Assembly: GCA_015680685.1 (NCBI GenBank)
Contig: MNCI01018262.1
Location: forward strand, 5,979-69,978
DNA: 64,000 bases
Source: Gnetum montanum
Taxonomy: Eukaryota; Streptophyta; Gnetopsida; Gnetales; Gnetaceae
Direction of reading: 5' to 3'
In this document: positions 35,538 through 47,094 of the stretch, one piece after another
Layout: the number at the start of each line of letters is the position of its first letter
Numbering within the stretch: position 1 is the first letter of the stretch
Position numbers and translations under genes: made by a program
Notes under the pieces: model-generated
Database searches by the model: none
Told to the model about the DNA's origin: nothing
What the model saw: only the letters and a program-made list of their open reading frames with translations

Positions 35538-36313
35538 TGATGAGTGGCGAGGTATACCTACACTCAACCATATGAATACGAGTGTTACACGCACGATCCA
35601 GTCGAACTCTGTAGACTAAGTGCCTACACGCCTTATGGAACACTTAAGGTTAATCATTCATTATCTTCCTAGACTTACTTGTACTTGTCATGGTTGTATG
35701 GTTAAGTAAGTCTGAGGTATGTGATTTTTATGTCTTTTATCTTTTATCGCCTATGCTAATGAGGGAAGGGTGAAGAGACTAAGTAACTAACTTTAACTAA
35801 CTAAGTTCTAATGCCTAGCATCAATATCTATCCCACTTGCCATTCACACCCTGAACCAATGCAACCTTCTGGGATTACCAAACGCTATTCGTTACTGGGA
35901 TTACCAAGCGTAACCCACATGCTCGAAGTGGTCTACTGAATGCACTTAACTAAGAGTGTTGAGGGTTGAGAAAGATTAACTAGGAAAGTAGTAAATAACA
36001 TTAATTAAAGTCCTATTTAGCTTAGTCCATGCACTACAAGGTTTATCCAAAAGTTCATCTTTATTTCCATACACAAATGTGTGCTTAGGTACAATATTTG
36101 CTCGAATAAAGATCCGTTCACTTTGAGACTCCTACTGCGGGCACATGGAAATTATTCTATCTCTGGAAAGGTAAAACTACCAGAGTTTTGCTAAGGGTCT
36201 AGATCTAGATGAGAAAACAAGGGGAAGCTACCTCTTATTTATAGAACTAGTGGCAAGCTGCCATATCATGTACGCAATATTGCAGGAAAGGATGCAATAT
36301 CGTGTCCCATCAT
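35538..36313 (-). repeat. Left LTR of C (3' LTR in element sense)
   Basis: TGATGAGTGG...GTCCCATCA on the plus strand, followed by 'tactcccatgact', the complement of the polypurine tract. TATA box as rc of 'tatttata' near 36236. Confidence 0.92.
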
Positions 36314-36468
36314 ACTCCCATGACTGAATAAAAAATCATCCTTGAGTTCTTTACAAAATATTGGGAAGGTATAGGATTATTGAATGGAATGACTCTAATG
36401 ATGAATGGGATGACATGTGAATGGATCATCATTACAAAACATGACAAAAATTAGTGTTCATGACAACA

Positions 36469-37284
36469 AGAGTGAACACTCTATACATTTGACATCAGGC
36501 CTTATTGGTAGTTGAGAGAAGAGAGAGAAAAGAAGAAGAATTCTGCTGCTACCAATGCCAAGATTGTGCCTTTCGTTGTCTATCCATAAGCGTGCCATCA
36601 ATCTTGTTCCTTGTATAACTGTTCCAGCACTAGTCCATTCCAAGTGTTTCCTCCAGATCCAATCTATTGTTGTATGATTGCCATCTGCACACATAACATA
36701 GTCTTATATTAGCAAGGGTAAATAAATCACAATGTAGTTAATACCTTGCCTTAGTATAAGGTCCATTGGCTGAGTTGTGATATGGCTACTACAGATTTGG
36801 AGACATAATATTAGTGACTACCGAAGATGTAAGGTGTAGGGGTTAGAAGAAAATCAAAAAAATTGGACAAGGACCCCCATGACTGAGAGCGAACCTCCAG
36901 TAGTGATAGAATGGAAAAAGAAAAGGAATAAGAAAGATGGATAAAAAGAAACAACGGAAACGTCGATAAAATGGATGTCAAAGATGGAGATGAACAAAAT
37001 AAATGGTGATTGCGGGAATGTTTAAGGAAAAGAAATTAACGGGTGCACCAAATAGAAATGCTAATGAGTCCTCCCCAAAGCAAGCTCATGCCCTTAATGC
37101 CCTAACATTTCCACATTCAAAGAGTTCATAGGCTCTAGGAATGTCATTTGGAAATAAGAGTTAAAGTCTTAACCACAAGAGTTTACCAAAAAGAAAACAA
37201 TGCATCAACTAAAATATGGACTATTGATATAATTGGCAATGAGGTGAAAAATGGAGAAGAATGATGGAAGGAAATCCCAAGACC
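36469..37284 (-). other. Extra segment in C (816 bp), possible captured gene piece
   Basis: Compared with B, the element sequence continues uninterrupted on both sides of this block, which is also in E (45377-46197). On the minus strand it has an open stretch HITTQPMDLILRQ up to 36745, a possible 60-nt intron (36685-36744, GT...AG, pyrimidine-poor) and then DGNHTTIDWIWRKHLEW... to 36458. The protein is not recognised. It may be a captured host fragment or an old extra ORF of the family that was lost from B. Confidence 0.5.
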
Positions 37285-38194
37285 AAGGTGGTGTACAGCC
37301 CCTTGTGTATTTCATGGTTAATGTGACTTCGTAAATCTCATTCCAAATCTAGCCTCAAAAAAACCACATCCAGTGACTTTGCATTAATACATTCGGCCAA
37401 ACCATCCACTTAAAGTAATAAGAATGCTTCCACCAAAGAGTCACCAACATTCTGACAACATGAAAGAGGAGATAGGAAGTGAGGAAGGGCCTTAGTTAGA
37501 GGGAACATTTTTATTTATATTTTTAGTTCCATAACCAGTGCTTGTAGCCCAAATGATTATTTTGTCTAAGGGGTGTGCTTTGAATTCTCACTATTTTTTT
37601 TTGTTTTATGTTTTTATACGTGAGAACCACACCATGCAAAGACTTTGTTAAATTTATTAGCTCAGCTTCTCGATAATAAGTCAATGTCAGAATGGGAAGG
37701 AAAACTCAAGAAGAAAACATCCAAGCACCCAAGAGAATGGCCAACACAAATGCATCAAATCCCCTTGAAGCCACACCCTTTTCAATCCTTAAGTCCTTCC
37801 TTAGTTTGAGAAATACTCAGTCACTAATTCACTGAAAGTTGTTATTTAGAAAGGGACTGTACATTTCCAAGCCTAGAGAGACCATAGAAATTTATGGATG
37901 TATGGATGAAGTGAACTCACTGCCTTTTATATCAAAAGAACCATACCTTAGTATCAACATCATAACTTTAAAGGTAAAAACCAAACATTAGCAATCAATA
38001 GAGTACACTTCATACTACCATCAATGGAGCACTTATTAAGTGACAAACTTAACAAAACAAAACCAAATAAGCAAACACACAAAGAAATGAAAGAGTATAA
38101 TGATGTTGTAAAACAAAAAACAAAAAGAGTTAAGAAATTTGTAAAAAAAATGTGTAAAACAAAAACTTAAAAAGGAATTGAGGGCCTCAATTGA
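37285..38194 (-). other. Non-coding 3' region of C
   Basis: Matches the corresponding parts of B (14025-14949) and E, including the 'tgtaaaacaaaaa' repeats and the gaa-rich stretch. No pol. Confidence 0.75.
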
Positions 38195-41100
38195 TTAGCA
38201 TGTGTGGTCATCTCCCCCATGACTGAATTGAAAGGGAGAGATCCAAAATAATGAGCATTTGTTTGAATTTCTTAAAAGTGTCCAACTTCTCCCAATTGAT
38301 GTTTTCAAGTTAAGGGTTGGAAGTTGGCAACGCTCATATTCCAATGTATTTATGCTCTCGTTATGGGTGTAGGTTGTTCCCCTAGTTTTTTCCATGCATG
38401 TTGGCAAGTTGCTCCTTTGATTAGCTGTCAACCACGAGGTATCCTCTTGTTGTATGGTTGCTACATACAGGCACTTTTGTATGTTGACTTCTTGGGCACA
38501 CCGGTTGCATGCAGGAAATGTTGAAAATTTCTGTATGCTATCACCCTCTGAGTCACTATATGTGATGCATGAAACCTTCTTCTTCTCAATCTTTCCATAA
38601 GTGTTTTCCTTAGATATCTCTAGGGAAAGATCACGGATTCCTAGGCATCCATCTATTGTACTCAACCATGTCCTTCCCATTATTATTGGGAAGTCCCCTT
38701 TGTCATTGTTTACGTGGATCACTAGGAAATCAGCTGGGTATGACTAACCACACACAGTGGTAACAATGTCCTCAATCTATCCCAAAGGAACAGTGATGGA
38801 TTGGTCAGCCAACTCTAAGTGAATATTGCTCTTCTTGAGTGGAGGCAAGTTCCAGGCTTTATACATTTTTTATGAGATTAAGTTGACTCCAGAACCAGAG
38901 TCAAGAAGAGCCTTATGAGGTTCATTCCCAACGACTTGGAGATAAATTAGGGGGCTTCCAGGATCAGATAATTTCTTGGGAAGGTGGCCCACCTTGATCT
39001 AGTCAATAATAGCATGTGTTAACATAACTGTATATGTTGAGCTCTATTGTTGATTTGAAGGGAGCTCCGAAGCCTTATTTGATGAAGAGGCATTTTAGGG
39101 CTCAACTGCTTATGGTTGTGAGAGCTTGTTTGGGCTTTTGGTTTTAAAGAAAGTTCTTCTCTTTGTACGGTTGTTAGAACTAGCAGCGGGTTGAAGGTTT
39201 ATAACTCCTGTAGCATTGTGTTGCTGCAGTTGAGTGGGTAGTTCCCCTTGCATTATTGGAGCAGGTGGTAGTGGAACTATTGATGTGAGAGTGGTGGATG
39301 GATTTGGAGGACAGTATACATGTGGTGTGTTTCTCCCAGGAGAAGGAGTCTTATAATACTCCTGGGCTTGGTAGTGATGTCGTGGTGTCATATGACTCAT
39401 AGAGCGAGTTGGAGAGATTGGCTGCTGCACGTAGTAGCCATATGGATCTGGTTGTCGATAAGGGTATTGTTGCCTTGGCAGTGGCATCCCCCATGACTGT
39501 GGGTATTGCCACTGCTGGTGTTGCTCTATAGGTTGTGGTGGAGTTCCACTTGGGTAATATGTTAAGGGTTGGTGGAACTACCTTGGGTTACCTTGGGGAT
39601 AAGGTAACCAATGACGTGCTTGCCATTTGTTAAGTGTTGGGTTGAGTGCATACACCCCAGACTCTTGTAGATGTGAGATTATTGGGCAACATCCCTTAGG
39701 ATGGTCATATTGGCATATCTCACATCCACCGTCATCGTCTATATCTGAATCCAAAACCTCTTCAGTGATAGACATTTTACCCTTATCTTTATTATGTGCA
39801 TTGACCACTTCTCTCTTCTTTTTCTTATCATAGTCACTACCTCTCTCCTTAGACTCTTCTACGACTTTCAGAATAGTTTTGAATCTACTGTCTAAGGAGT
39901 CCCACATTTGGTCTACCTTAGTCAACACTTCAGTTGTTAATTTTTGTAGTGGCAAGATTTTCCTATGCACCAACTCTTCGAGTGGTGACTCTTCCTCATC
40001 CTCACAGAATCTCACTCCCCTTTTTTAGAGGGAAGGATCACGATTGTATTCTTCCACACTTTCTCTATTTTGTAGCTCACCTTCTTCCTTAGCTACTTGT
40101 TCCAACAATCTATGGATTCGTTGGGACCTAAGCTTAGATAATCTCCCTTGGGCATATGTTCCAAGGGTTCTCCTAGTTTCATGCCTAAGTCCATCTACGA
40201 GATGGCTTAGTTGATCCTACTGCGAGTAGTCATGGCCCGAGCAACAATGTAACAGTGTATAATAGTGGCCCATGGCAGCATCCAAGGATTCATGAGTACC
40301 CTGCTTCCATCCTTGGATCTGTTTACGCAGGTTGGACACTCGGGAGTATGTTTGATATTTATCATTAAATAATTATAACATCATAATCCACCTCATAATG
40401 GTCTCTGGTTCTACAAACTGGTAACAGCTTTTTGCTTCCTTTATGAGTGTCCTAGGAAATAACTTTAATTTCTTCCACTCGTTCTCAATGTTCTACAAGG
40501 CGCAAGCATCATGAAATGCCTGTAAGTGGTTTTGCAGATCAGCGTTGTATCCCCCCTCGAATCATGGGATATTGTTCATGTCTATTCTCTTAATCTGGCT
40601 ATCTTTTTGATTCCTTGTAGGTATTCTAACAGCCTCCGTAATATCTAGCAGACTCCGGATTGCAAGTAGGGATTCTTCATTGTCATTTCTCTCGTAGCGT
40701 CTATCATGCCTACGTGGTTCCCTACTTTCCCTCCTTTCATGCCTTGATTCTTTCGAGTGCCCTTTTCCTCTCTCTCGACTCTCTCATCAAGGTTTCTCAT
40801 TTGCTTACCTTTGTCCTCACTGTTGGGCTCTTTGTGGCTGCGTCTCGATGTTGAAGGAGATGGTGAATGCCTTGATGAAGGGGAAGAAGAAGGAGAGTCA
40901 TTGCCATGACGATGCCTCCTACCTTCTCTTCAGTGATCCTTGCCTTAATTGTGATGATGTTCAGAATGCTCACCCTTGTCATGTGTCTATGTTCCCACGT
41001 TGAACACTTGGTGTTCATGGGGATTAGAACCAAAGTCATGAATCATGGAGTGTAGGTTTTGAAACACCACCTCTTGACCATCATTAGGAGGGGAAACATT

Positions 41101-41562
41101 TTTTTGTGGGGCACCTATGAGAATAGGTTTACCACCCTTAATTTCATTTATAATGGGTGAAGCATTGTGGGGGCCTTTTCCCTTCAACGATGTGTGGTAA
41201 CTCTCCTACCGCTCATCCCATTGACGTTGCACTTTAGTCGGATGATAATCCCATGCCTTGTAATTGCACGCAATGTACTCAGCGTATAATTGCGACATGT
41301 CAATTCATGCAAGGGCACAAAGAAGCATGTTGGGGGCAGCTCTATCTGGAGTTAACACTATGTTACCTTCCAAATCTCTCCAATGTAGCTATTCATCTTG
41401 ATGGAAGACAAAGGTAACGTTGGGTACGTATTTATCATGATGAATGTACACCACACTGAATTCTTGAGGACCTGGTGGATTTTGGTTATGTGTCTAGTGC
41501 TACCGACTATCTCTAGTGTTATCCCTAGGTGGTGAGGTGCCCTTGTTCGAAGAAGAAGACAT
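38195..41562 (-). pseudogene. Gag-protease of C, degraded
   Basis: ATG at 41562 (MSSSSNKGT). Same domain order as B: N-terminal block with TFVFHQDE, His/Ser/Arg-rich spacer (40797-41000), capsid (40090-40480), box CEICQYDHPKGC near 39690-39725 (CX2CX3HX3C), Pro/Tyr-rich linker (39110-39487), then retropepsin with the DSGS loop (about 38890-38910) and FPIIMGRTWL (38660-38690). Open pieces are 39578-40015, 39110-39487 and 38195-38722; stops in between. Ends in QFSHGGDDHTC, matching the end in B, so the lack of pol is not a local truncation. Confidence 0.85.
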
Positions 41563-41689
41563 TGTGTCTTATTCGGTGTGCTGATTAACCGTTATATAAT
41601 TTTTTGTTTAATTAATCCTAAGGGTTCGTTTAAGCTCCCAACGATGTGAGTGATTTCCTATGTTCTACTTAGCACACAAACAACTTAGT

Positions 41690-41706
41690 CCCTGGCAATG
41701 GCGCCA
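41690..41706 (-). promoter_or_regulatory. Primer-binding site of C (tRNA-Asp)
   Basis: ccctggcaatggcgcca on the plus strand equals the 3' end of tRNA-Asp with two changes, one base from the LTR. Confidence 0.8.
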
Positions 41707-41707
41707 A

Positions 41708-42490
41708 TGATGAGTGGCGAGGTATCCCTACATTCAACCATACAAATATGAGCGTTACACATGTGATCTGGTCAAACTCCGTAAACTAAGTGCCTACATG
41801 CCTTATGGAACACTTAAGGTTAATCATTCATTGTCTTCCCAGACTTACTTGTACTTGTCATGATTGTATGGTTAAGTAAGTCTGAGGTATGTGATTTTTA
41901 TGTCTTTTATCTTTTATCGCCTATGCTAATGAGGGAAGGGTAAAGAGACTAAGTAACTAACTTTAACTGACTAAGTTCAAATGCCTAGCATCAATATCCA
42001 TCCCACTTGTCGTTCACACACTGAACCAATGCAACCTTCTAGGATTACCAAACGTTATTCGTTACTGGGATTACCAAGCGTAATGCACATGCTCGAAGCA
42101 GTCGTACTGAATGCACTTAACTAAGAGTGTTGAGGGTTGAGAAAGATTAACTAGGAAAGTAGTAAATAACATTAATTAAAGCCCTATTTAGCTTAGTCCA
42201 TGCACTGCAAGGTTTATCCAAAAGTTCATCTTTATTTCCATACACAAACTTGTGCTCAAGTACAATATTTGCTTGAATAAAGATCAGTTCACTTTGAGAC
42301 TCCTACTGTGGGCACATGGAAATTATTCTATCTCTAGAGAGGTAAAACTACTAGAGTTTCACTACGAGTCTAGATCTAGATGAGAAAACAACCTCTTATT
42401 TATAGAACTGGTGACAGGCTGCAATATCACGTACGCAATATCACAGGGAAGGACTCAATATCATGGCAGATGCGATATCGCATCCCATCA
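41708..42490 (-). repeat. Right LTR of C (5' LTR in element sense)
   Basis: Direct repeat of 35538-36313, with the palindromic U3 (gatgcgatatcgcatccc, 42469-42486) at its outer end, followed by the CTTTG duplication. Confidence 0.92.
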
Positions 42491-42495
42491 CTTTG

Positions 42496-44267
42496 CTATG
42501 TGCATTGCCCATTTCTCTCTTATTTTTCTTATCATAGTCACTACCTCTCTCCTTAGACTCTTCTATGACTTTTAGAATGGTTTTGAATCTACTATCTAAG
42601 GAGTCCCACATTTGATCTACCTTAGCCAACACTTTGGTTGTTAATTTTTGCAGTGGCAAGGTTTTCCTATGCACCAACTCTTCGAGTGGTGACTCTTCCT
42701 CATCCTCATAGAATCTTACTCCCCATTTTCGAAGGGAAGGATCGCAGTTGTATTCTTCGGCACTTTCTTTCTTACGTAGCTCACCTTCTTCCTTAGCTAC
42801 TTGCTCTAGCAATCTATGGATCTGATGGGACCTAAGCTCAGATAATCTCCCTTGGGCATATGTTCCAAGGGTTCTCCTAGTTTCGTGCCTAAGTCCATCT
42901 ATGAGATGGTGTAGTTGATCCTGCTGCAAGTAGCCATGGCCTGGGCAATAATGTAACAGTGTATAATAATGGCCCATGGCAGCGTCCAAGGATTTATGAG
43001 TACCCTACTTCCATCCTTGGATTTTTTTACACAGGTTGGACACCTGGGAGTACATTTGATATTTATCGTTGAATAGTTCTAACATCGTACTCCACCTCCT
43101 AATGGTTTCTGGTTCTAAGGACTCATACCAGCTTTCTGCTTCTTTTATGAGTGTTCTAGAAAATAACTTTAATTTCTGTCACTTGTTTTCAATGTTTTTC
43201 AAGGCACAAGCATCATGAAGTGCTTGTAAGTGATTCTGTGGATCAGCATTGTATCCCACCTCGAATCGTGGGATATTGTTCATGTCTAGCCTCTTGATCT
43301 AGCTATCTTTCTGGTGCCTTGTAGGTATTCTAATAGCCTCCGTAATATCTAACATACTCTGGGTTGCAAGTAGGGGTTCTTCATTATCATTCCTCTCATA
43401 GTGTCTATGATGCCTATGTAGTTCCCTACCTTTCCTTCTCTCATGCCTTGATTCTTTCAAGTGCCCTCATCCTCTCTCTCGACTCTCTCATCAAGGTTTC
43501 TCACTTTGCTTACCCTTGTCCTCATGGTTGGATTCTTTGTGACTGTGTCCTGATGTTGAAGGAGAGGGTGAATGTCCTGATGAAGGGGAAGAAGAAGGAG
43601 AGCCATCACCATGAAAATGCCTCCTACCTTCTCTTCGGTGATCCCTGCACCACTCGTGATGATGATTAGAATGCTCACCCTTGTCATGTGTCCATGTTCC
43701 CTCATTGAACACTAGGTGTTCATGGGGATCAGAACCAGAGTTATGAATCATGGAGCGTAGGTTCGGAAACACCACCTCCTGACCATCGTTAGGAGGGGGA
43801 ACATCATTTGGTGGGGAACCTATGAGAATAGGTTCACCACCCTCAATTTCATTTATAACGGGTGAAGCATTACAAGGGCCTTTGCCCTTCAATGATGTGT
43901 GGTAACTCTCCCACCGCGAGTCCCGTTGACATTGCACTTCTATGGGATGGTAGTCCCTTGTGTTGTAATTGCATGCAACGTACTCAATGTATAATTGCGA
44001 CACGTCTATTCGTGCAAGGGCATGAAGGATCATGTTGGTAGTGGCTCTGTTTGAAGGTAACACTATGTTACCTTCCAAATCTATCCAACGTAGTTGTTCA
44101 TCTTGATTGAAGACAAAGGTAAAGTTGGGTACATATTCATTGTGATGAATGTACACCACACTAAATTCTTGAGGAACTGATGGATTTTGGTTATGTGTCT
44201 GGTGCCGCCGACTCTCTCTAGTGTTATCCCTAGGCGGTGAGGTGCTCTTGTTCGAAGAAGAAGACAT
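42496..44267 (-). pseudogene. Element D gag, upstream piece (258-codon open N-terminus)
   Basis: From ATG 44267 the frame is open to 43491: Ser-rich start, HHNEYVPNFTFVFNQDEQ, a conserved N-terminal domain of unknown fold (LYIEYVACNYNTRDYHP), an acidic/Pro linker, and a striking His/Arg/Ser-rich tail (HHHEWCRDHRREGRRHFHGD then SPSSSPSSGHSPSPSTSGHS). After a stop it resumes with the capsid (42441-42989, TRRTLGTYAQGRLSELRSHQ). Interrupted by C at 42491. The best-preserved gag N-terminus in the window. Confidence 0.87.
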
Positions 44268-44395
44268 TATTTTCTTATTCGGTGTGCTGATTAACCATTA
44301 TATTATTTTTCATTTAATTAACCATAAGGGTTTGTTTAAGCTCCCAACAATGTGGATAATTTCCTATGTTCTACTTAGTGCACAAACAACTTAGT

Positions 44396-44412
44396 CCCCG
44401 ACAACGACACCA
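44396..44412 (-). promoter_or_regulatory. Primer-binding site of D (tRNA-Asp, decayed)
   Basis: ccccgacaacgacacca differs from the tRNA-Asp 3' end only by G-to-A changes; adjacent to the LTR at 44414. Confidence 0.75.
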
Positions 44413-44413
44413 A

Positions 44414-45219
44414 TGATGAGTGGCGAGGTATCCCTACACTCAACCATACGAATACGAGTGTTACACGTGCGATCCAGTCGAACTCCACAGACTAAGTGCC
44501 TACACACCTTATGGAACACTTAAGGTTAATCATTCGTTGTCTTCCCAGACTTACTTGTATTTGTCACGGTTGTATGGTTAAGTAAGTTTGAGGTATGTGA
44601 TTTTTATATCTTTGCTCTTTTATCACATATGCTAATGAGGGAAAGGGTGAAGAGACTAAGTAACTAACTTTAACTAACTAAGTTCTAATGCCTAGCATCA
44701 GTATTAGTTCCACTTGCCATCTCACACCCTGAACCAATGCAACGCTGCTGGGATTACCAAACGCTATTCGTTACTGGGATTACCAAGTGTAACGCACGTG
44801 TTCAAAGCGATTGTATTGAATGCACTTAACTAGGAGTGTTGAGGGTCGAGAAAGATTTAATTAACTAATAAAGTAGTTAACTATTTAACATTAATTAAAT
44901 TCCTATTTAGCTTAGTCCATGCACTACAAGGTTTATCCAAAAGTTCATCTTTATTTTCGTACACAAACATGTGCTCAGGTACAATATTTTCTCGAATAAA
45001 GATCACTTCACTTTGAGACTCCTACTGTGGGCACATGAAAATTATTCTATCTCTAGAGGGGTAAAATTGCCAAAGTTTCACTAAGGGTCTAGATCTAGAT
45101 TAGAAAACAAGGGGAAGCTACCTCTTATTTATAGAACTGGTGACGGGCTGCAATATCACGTATGTGATATCACAGGGAAGGACACGATATCGCGGTGGAT
45201 GTGATATCGCATCCCATCA
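44414..45219 (-). repeat. LTR shared by D (as 5' LTR) and E (as 3' LTR)
   Basis: On its left lies the primer site of D; on its right lies the polypurine tract of E (tacccccatgact, 45220-45232). So one LTR serves two element bodies, the product expected from unequal LTR recombination. Confidence 0.9.
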
Positions 45220-45376
45220 TACCCCCATGACTAAATAAAATACATCATTGAGTTCCTTACAAAATATTTGGATGGTATGGGATTATTGATTGAAATGACT
45301 CTAATGGTGAATGGGATGACATGTGAACAGATCCTCATTACAGTACATGATAAAAAAATTAGTGTTCATGACAACA

Positions 45377-46197
45377 AGAGTGAACACTATATACAATTGA
45401 CATCAGGCCTTATTGGCAGCTGAGAGAAGAGAGAGAGAGAAAAGAATTCTACTGTTGCCAACGCCAAGATTGCACCTTTTGTTGTTCATCCATAAGCGTG
45501 CCATTAATCTTATTCCTTGCATAACTGCTTCAGCACTGATCCACTCTAAGTGTTTCCTCCAGATCCAATCCGTTATTGTATGGTTGCCATCAACGCACAC
45601 AACACCATCTTATATTAGCAAGGGTAAATGAATTCCAATGCAGTTAATACCTTGCCCTAGTGTAAGGTCCATTGGCTGAGTTGTGATATGGCTAATGCGA
45701 ATCTAGAGACATAATATTGGTGGCTACCTAAGGTGTAGGGGTTAAGAGAAAATCAAAAAAATTGAACTAGGACCCCCATGACTGAGAGCGAACCTCCAGT
45801 AGCGATAGAATGGAAAAAGAAAAGGAATAAGAAAGATGAAGAAAAAGAAACAACCGCAACACCGATACAATGGATGTCAAAGATGGAGATGAATAAAATA
45901 AATGATGATTGCAGAAATGTTTAGGGGAAAGAAATTAACTGATGCACCAAATAGGAATGCTAGTGGGTCCTCCCCAAAGTAGGCTCATGCCCTTAATGCC
46001 CTGACATTCCCACATTCAAAGAGTCCGTGGGCTCTAGGAATGTCATTTGGAAACAAGAGATAAAGTCTTAACCACAAGAGTTTACCAAAAAGAAAACAAT
46101 GCATCAACCAAAATATTAACTACTGATACAACTGGCAATGAGGTGAAACATGGAGAAGAACGATGGAAAGAAGAGAATGGAATGGAATCCCAAGAAC
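45377..46197 (-). other. Extra segment in E, homologous to that of C
   Basis: Minus-strand text DGNHTITDWIWRKHLEW, then MARLWMNNKRCNLGVGNS (45403-45600) parallels C with substitutions. The donor side CAAG/GTATTAACT is kept, but the acceptor CAG of C reads TTG here. ORF not recognised. Confidence 0.5.
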
Positions 46198-47094
46198 AAG
46201 GTGGTGTATAGCCCCTTGTGTAATTCATGGTTAATGTGACTTAGTAGATCCCATTCCAAATCTAGCCTCAAACAAACCACATCTAGTGACTTCGCATTAA
46301 TACATTCGGCCAAACCATCCACTTGAAGTAACAAGAATGCTTCCACCAAAGAGTCACCAACATTTCGACGAAGCGAAAGAGGAGATATGAAGTGAGGAAG
46401 GGCCTTAGTTAGAGGGAACATTTTTATTTAGTTCCATAACTAGTGCTTGTAGCCCAAGTGATTATTTTGTCTAAGGGATGTGCTTTGAATTCTCACCTTT
46501 TTTTGTGTGTTTTATGTGTTTATACGTGAGAACCACACCATGCAAATACTTTGTTATTTTTATTAGCTCAACTTCCCGATAATGGAGCAATGTTGGAATG
46601 GGTAGGAAAACTCAAGAAGAAAATATCCAAGAACCCAAGAGAATGGCCAACACAAATGCATCAAATCCCCTTGAAGTCACACCCTCTTCAATCCTTGAGT
46701 CCTTCCTTAGTTTGAGAAATACCCAGTCACCGATTCGTTAAAAGTTCTTATTATTTTAAGAAAGGGACTATACATTTCCAAGCCAAGAGAGACCATAGAA
46801 ATTTATGGATGTATGGATGAAGTGAACTCATTGTCTATTATATCAAAAGAACCATACCTTAGTATCAACATCATAACTTAAAGGTAAAAACCAAACATTA
46901 GCAATCAATAGAATATAGTTCATACTACCATCAATGGAGCACTTATTAAGTGACAAGCTTAACAACACAAAATAAACAAACACACAAAGAAATGAAAGAG
47001 TATAAACGATGTTGTAAAACAAAAATAATAAAAGTTAAAGAAATTAGTAAAACAAAAACTTAAAAAGGAACTGAGGGCCTTGATTAATCAGCAT
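46198..47094 (-). other. Non-coding 3' region of E
   Basis: Aligns with 37285-38194 of C. No coding signal. Confidence 0.7.

Larger units (their letters stand above)
35538..42490 (-). mobile_element. Element C: complete non-autonomous gypsy element inserted in D
   Basis: LTRs 35538-36313 (776 bp) and 41708-42490 (783 bp), tRNA-Asp primer site at 41690-41706, gag-protease at 38195-41562, and no pol. CTTTG flanks both ends (35533-35537 and 42491-42495). Removing C joins D gag exactly as in the uninterrupted gag of E ('cccttacctttgct'). The interior includes an extra 0.8-kb segment absent from B. Confidence 0.93.
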
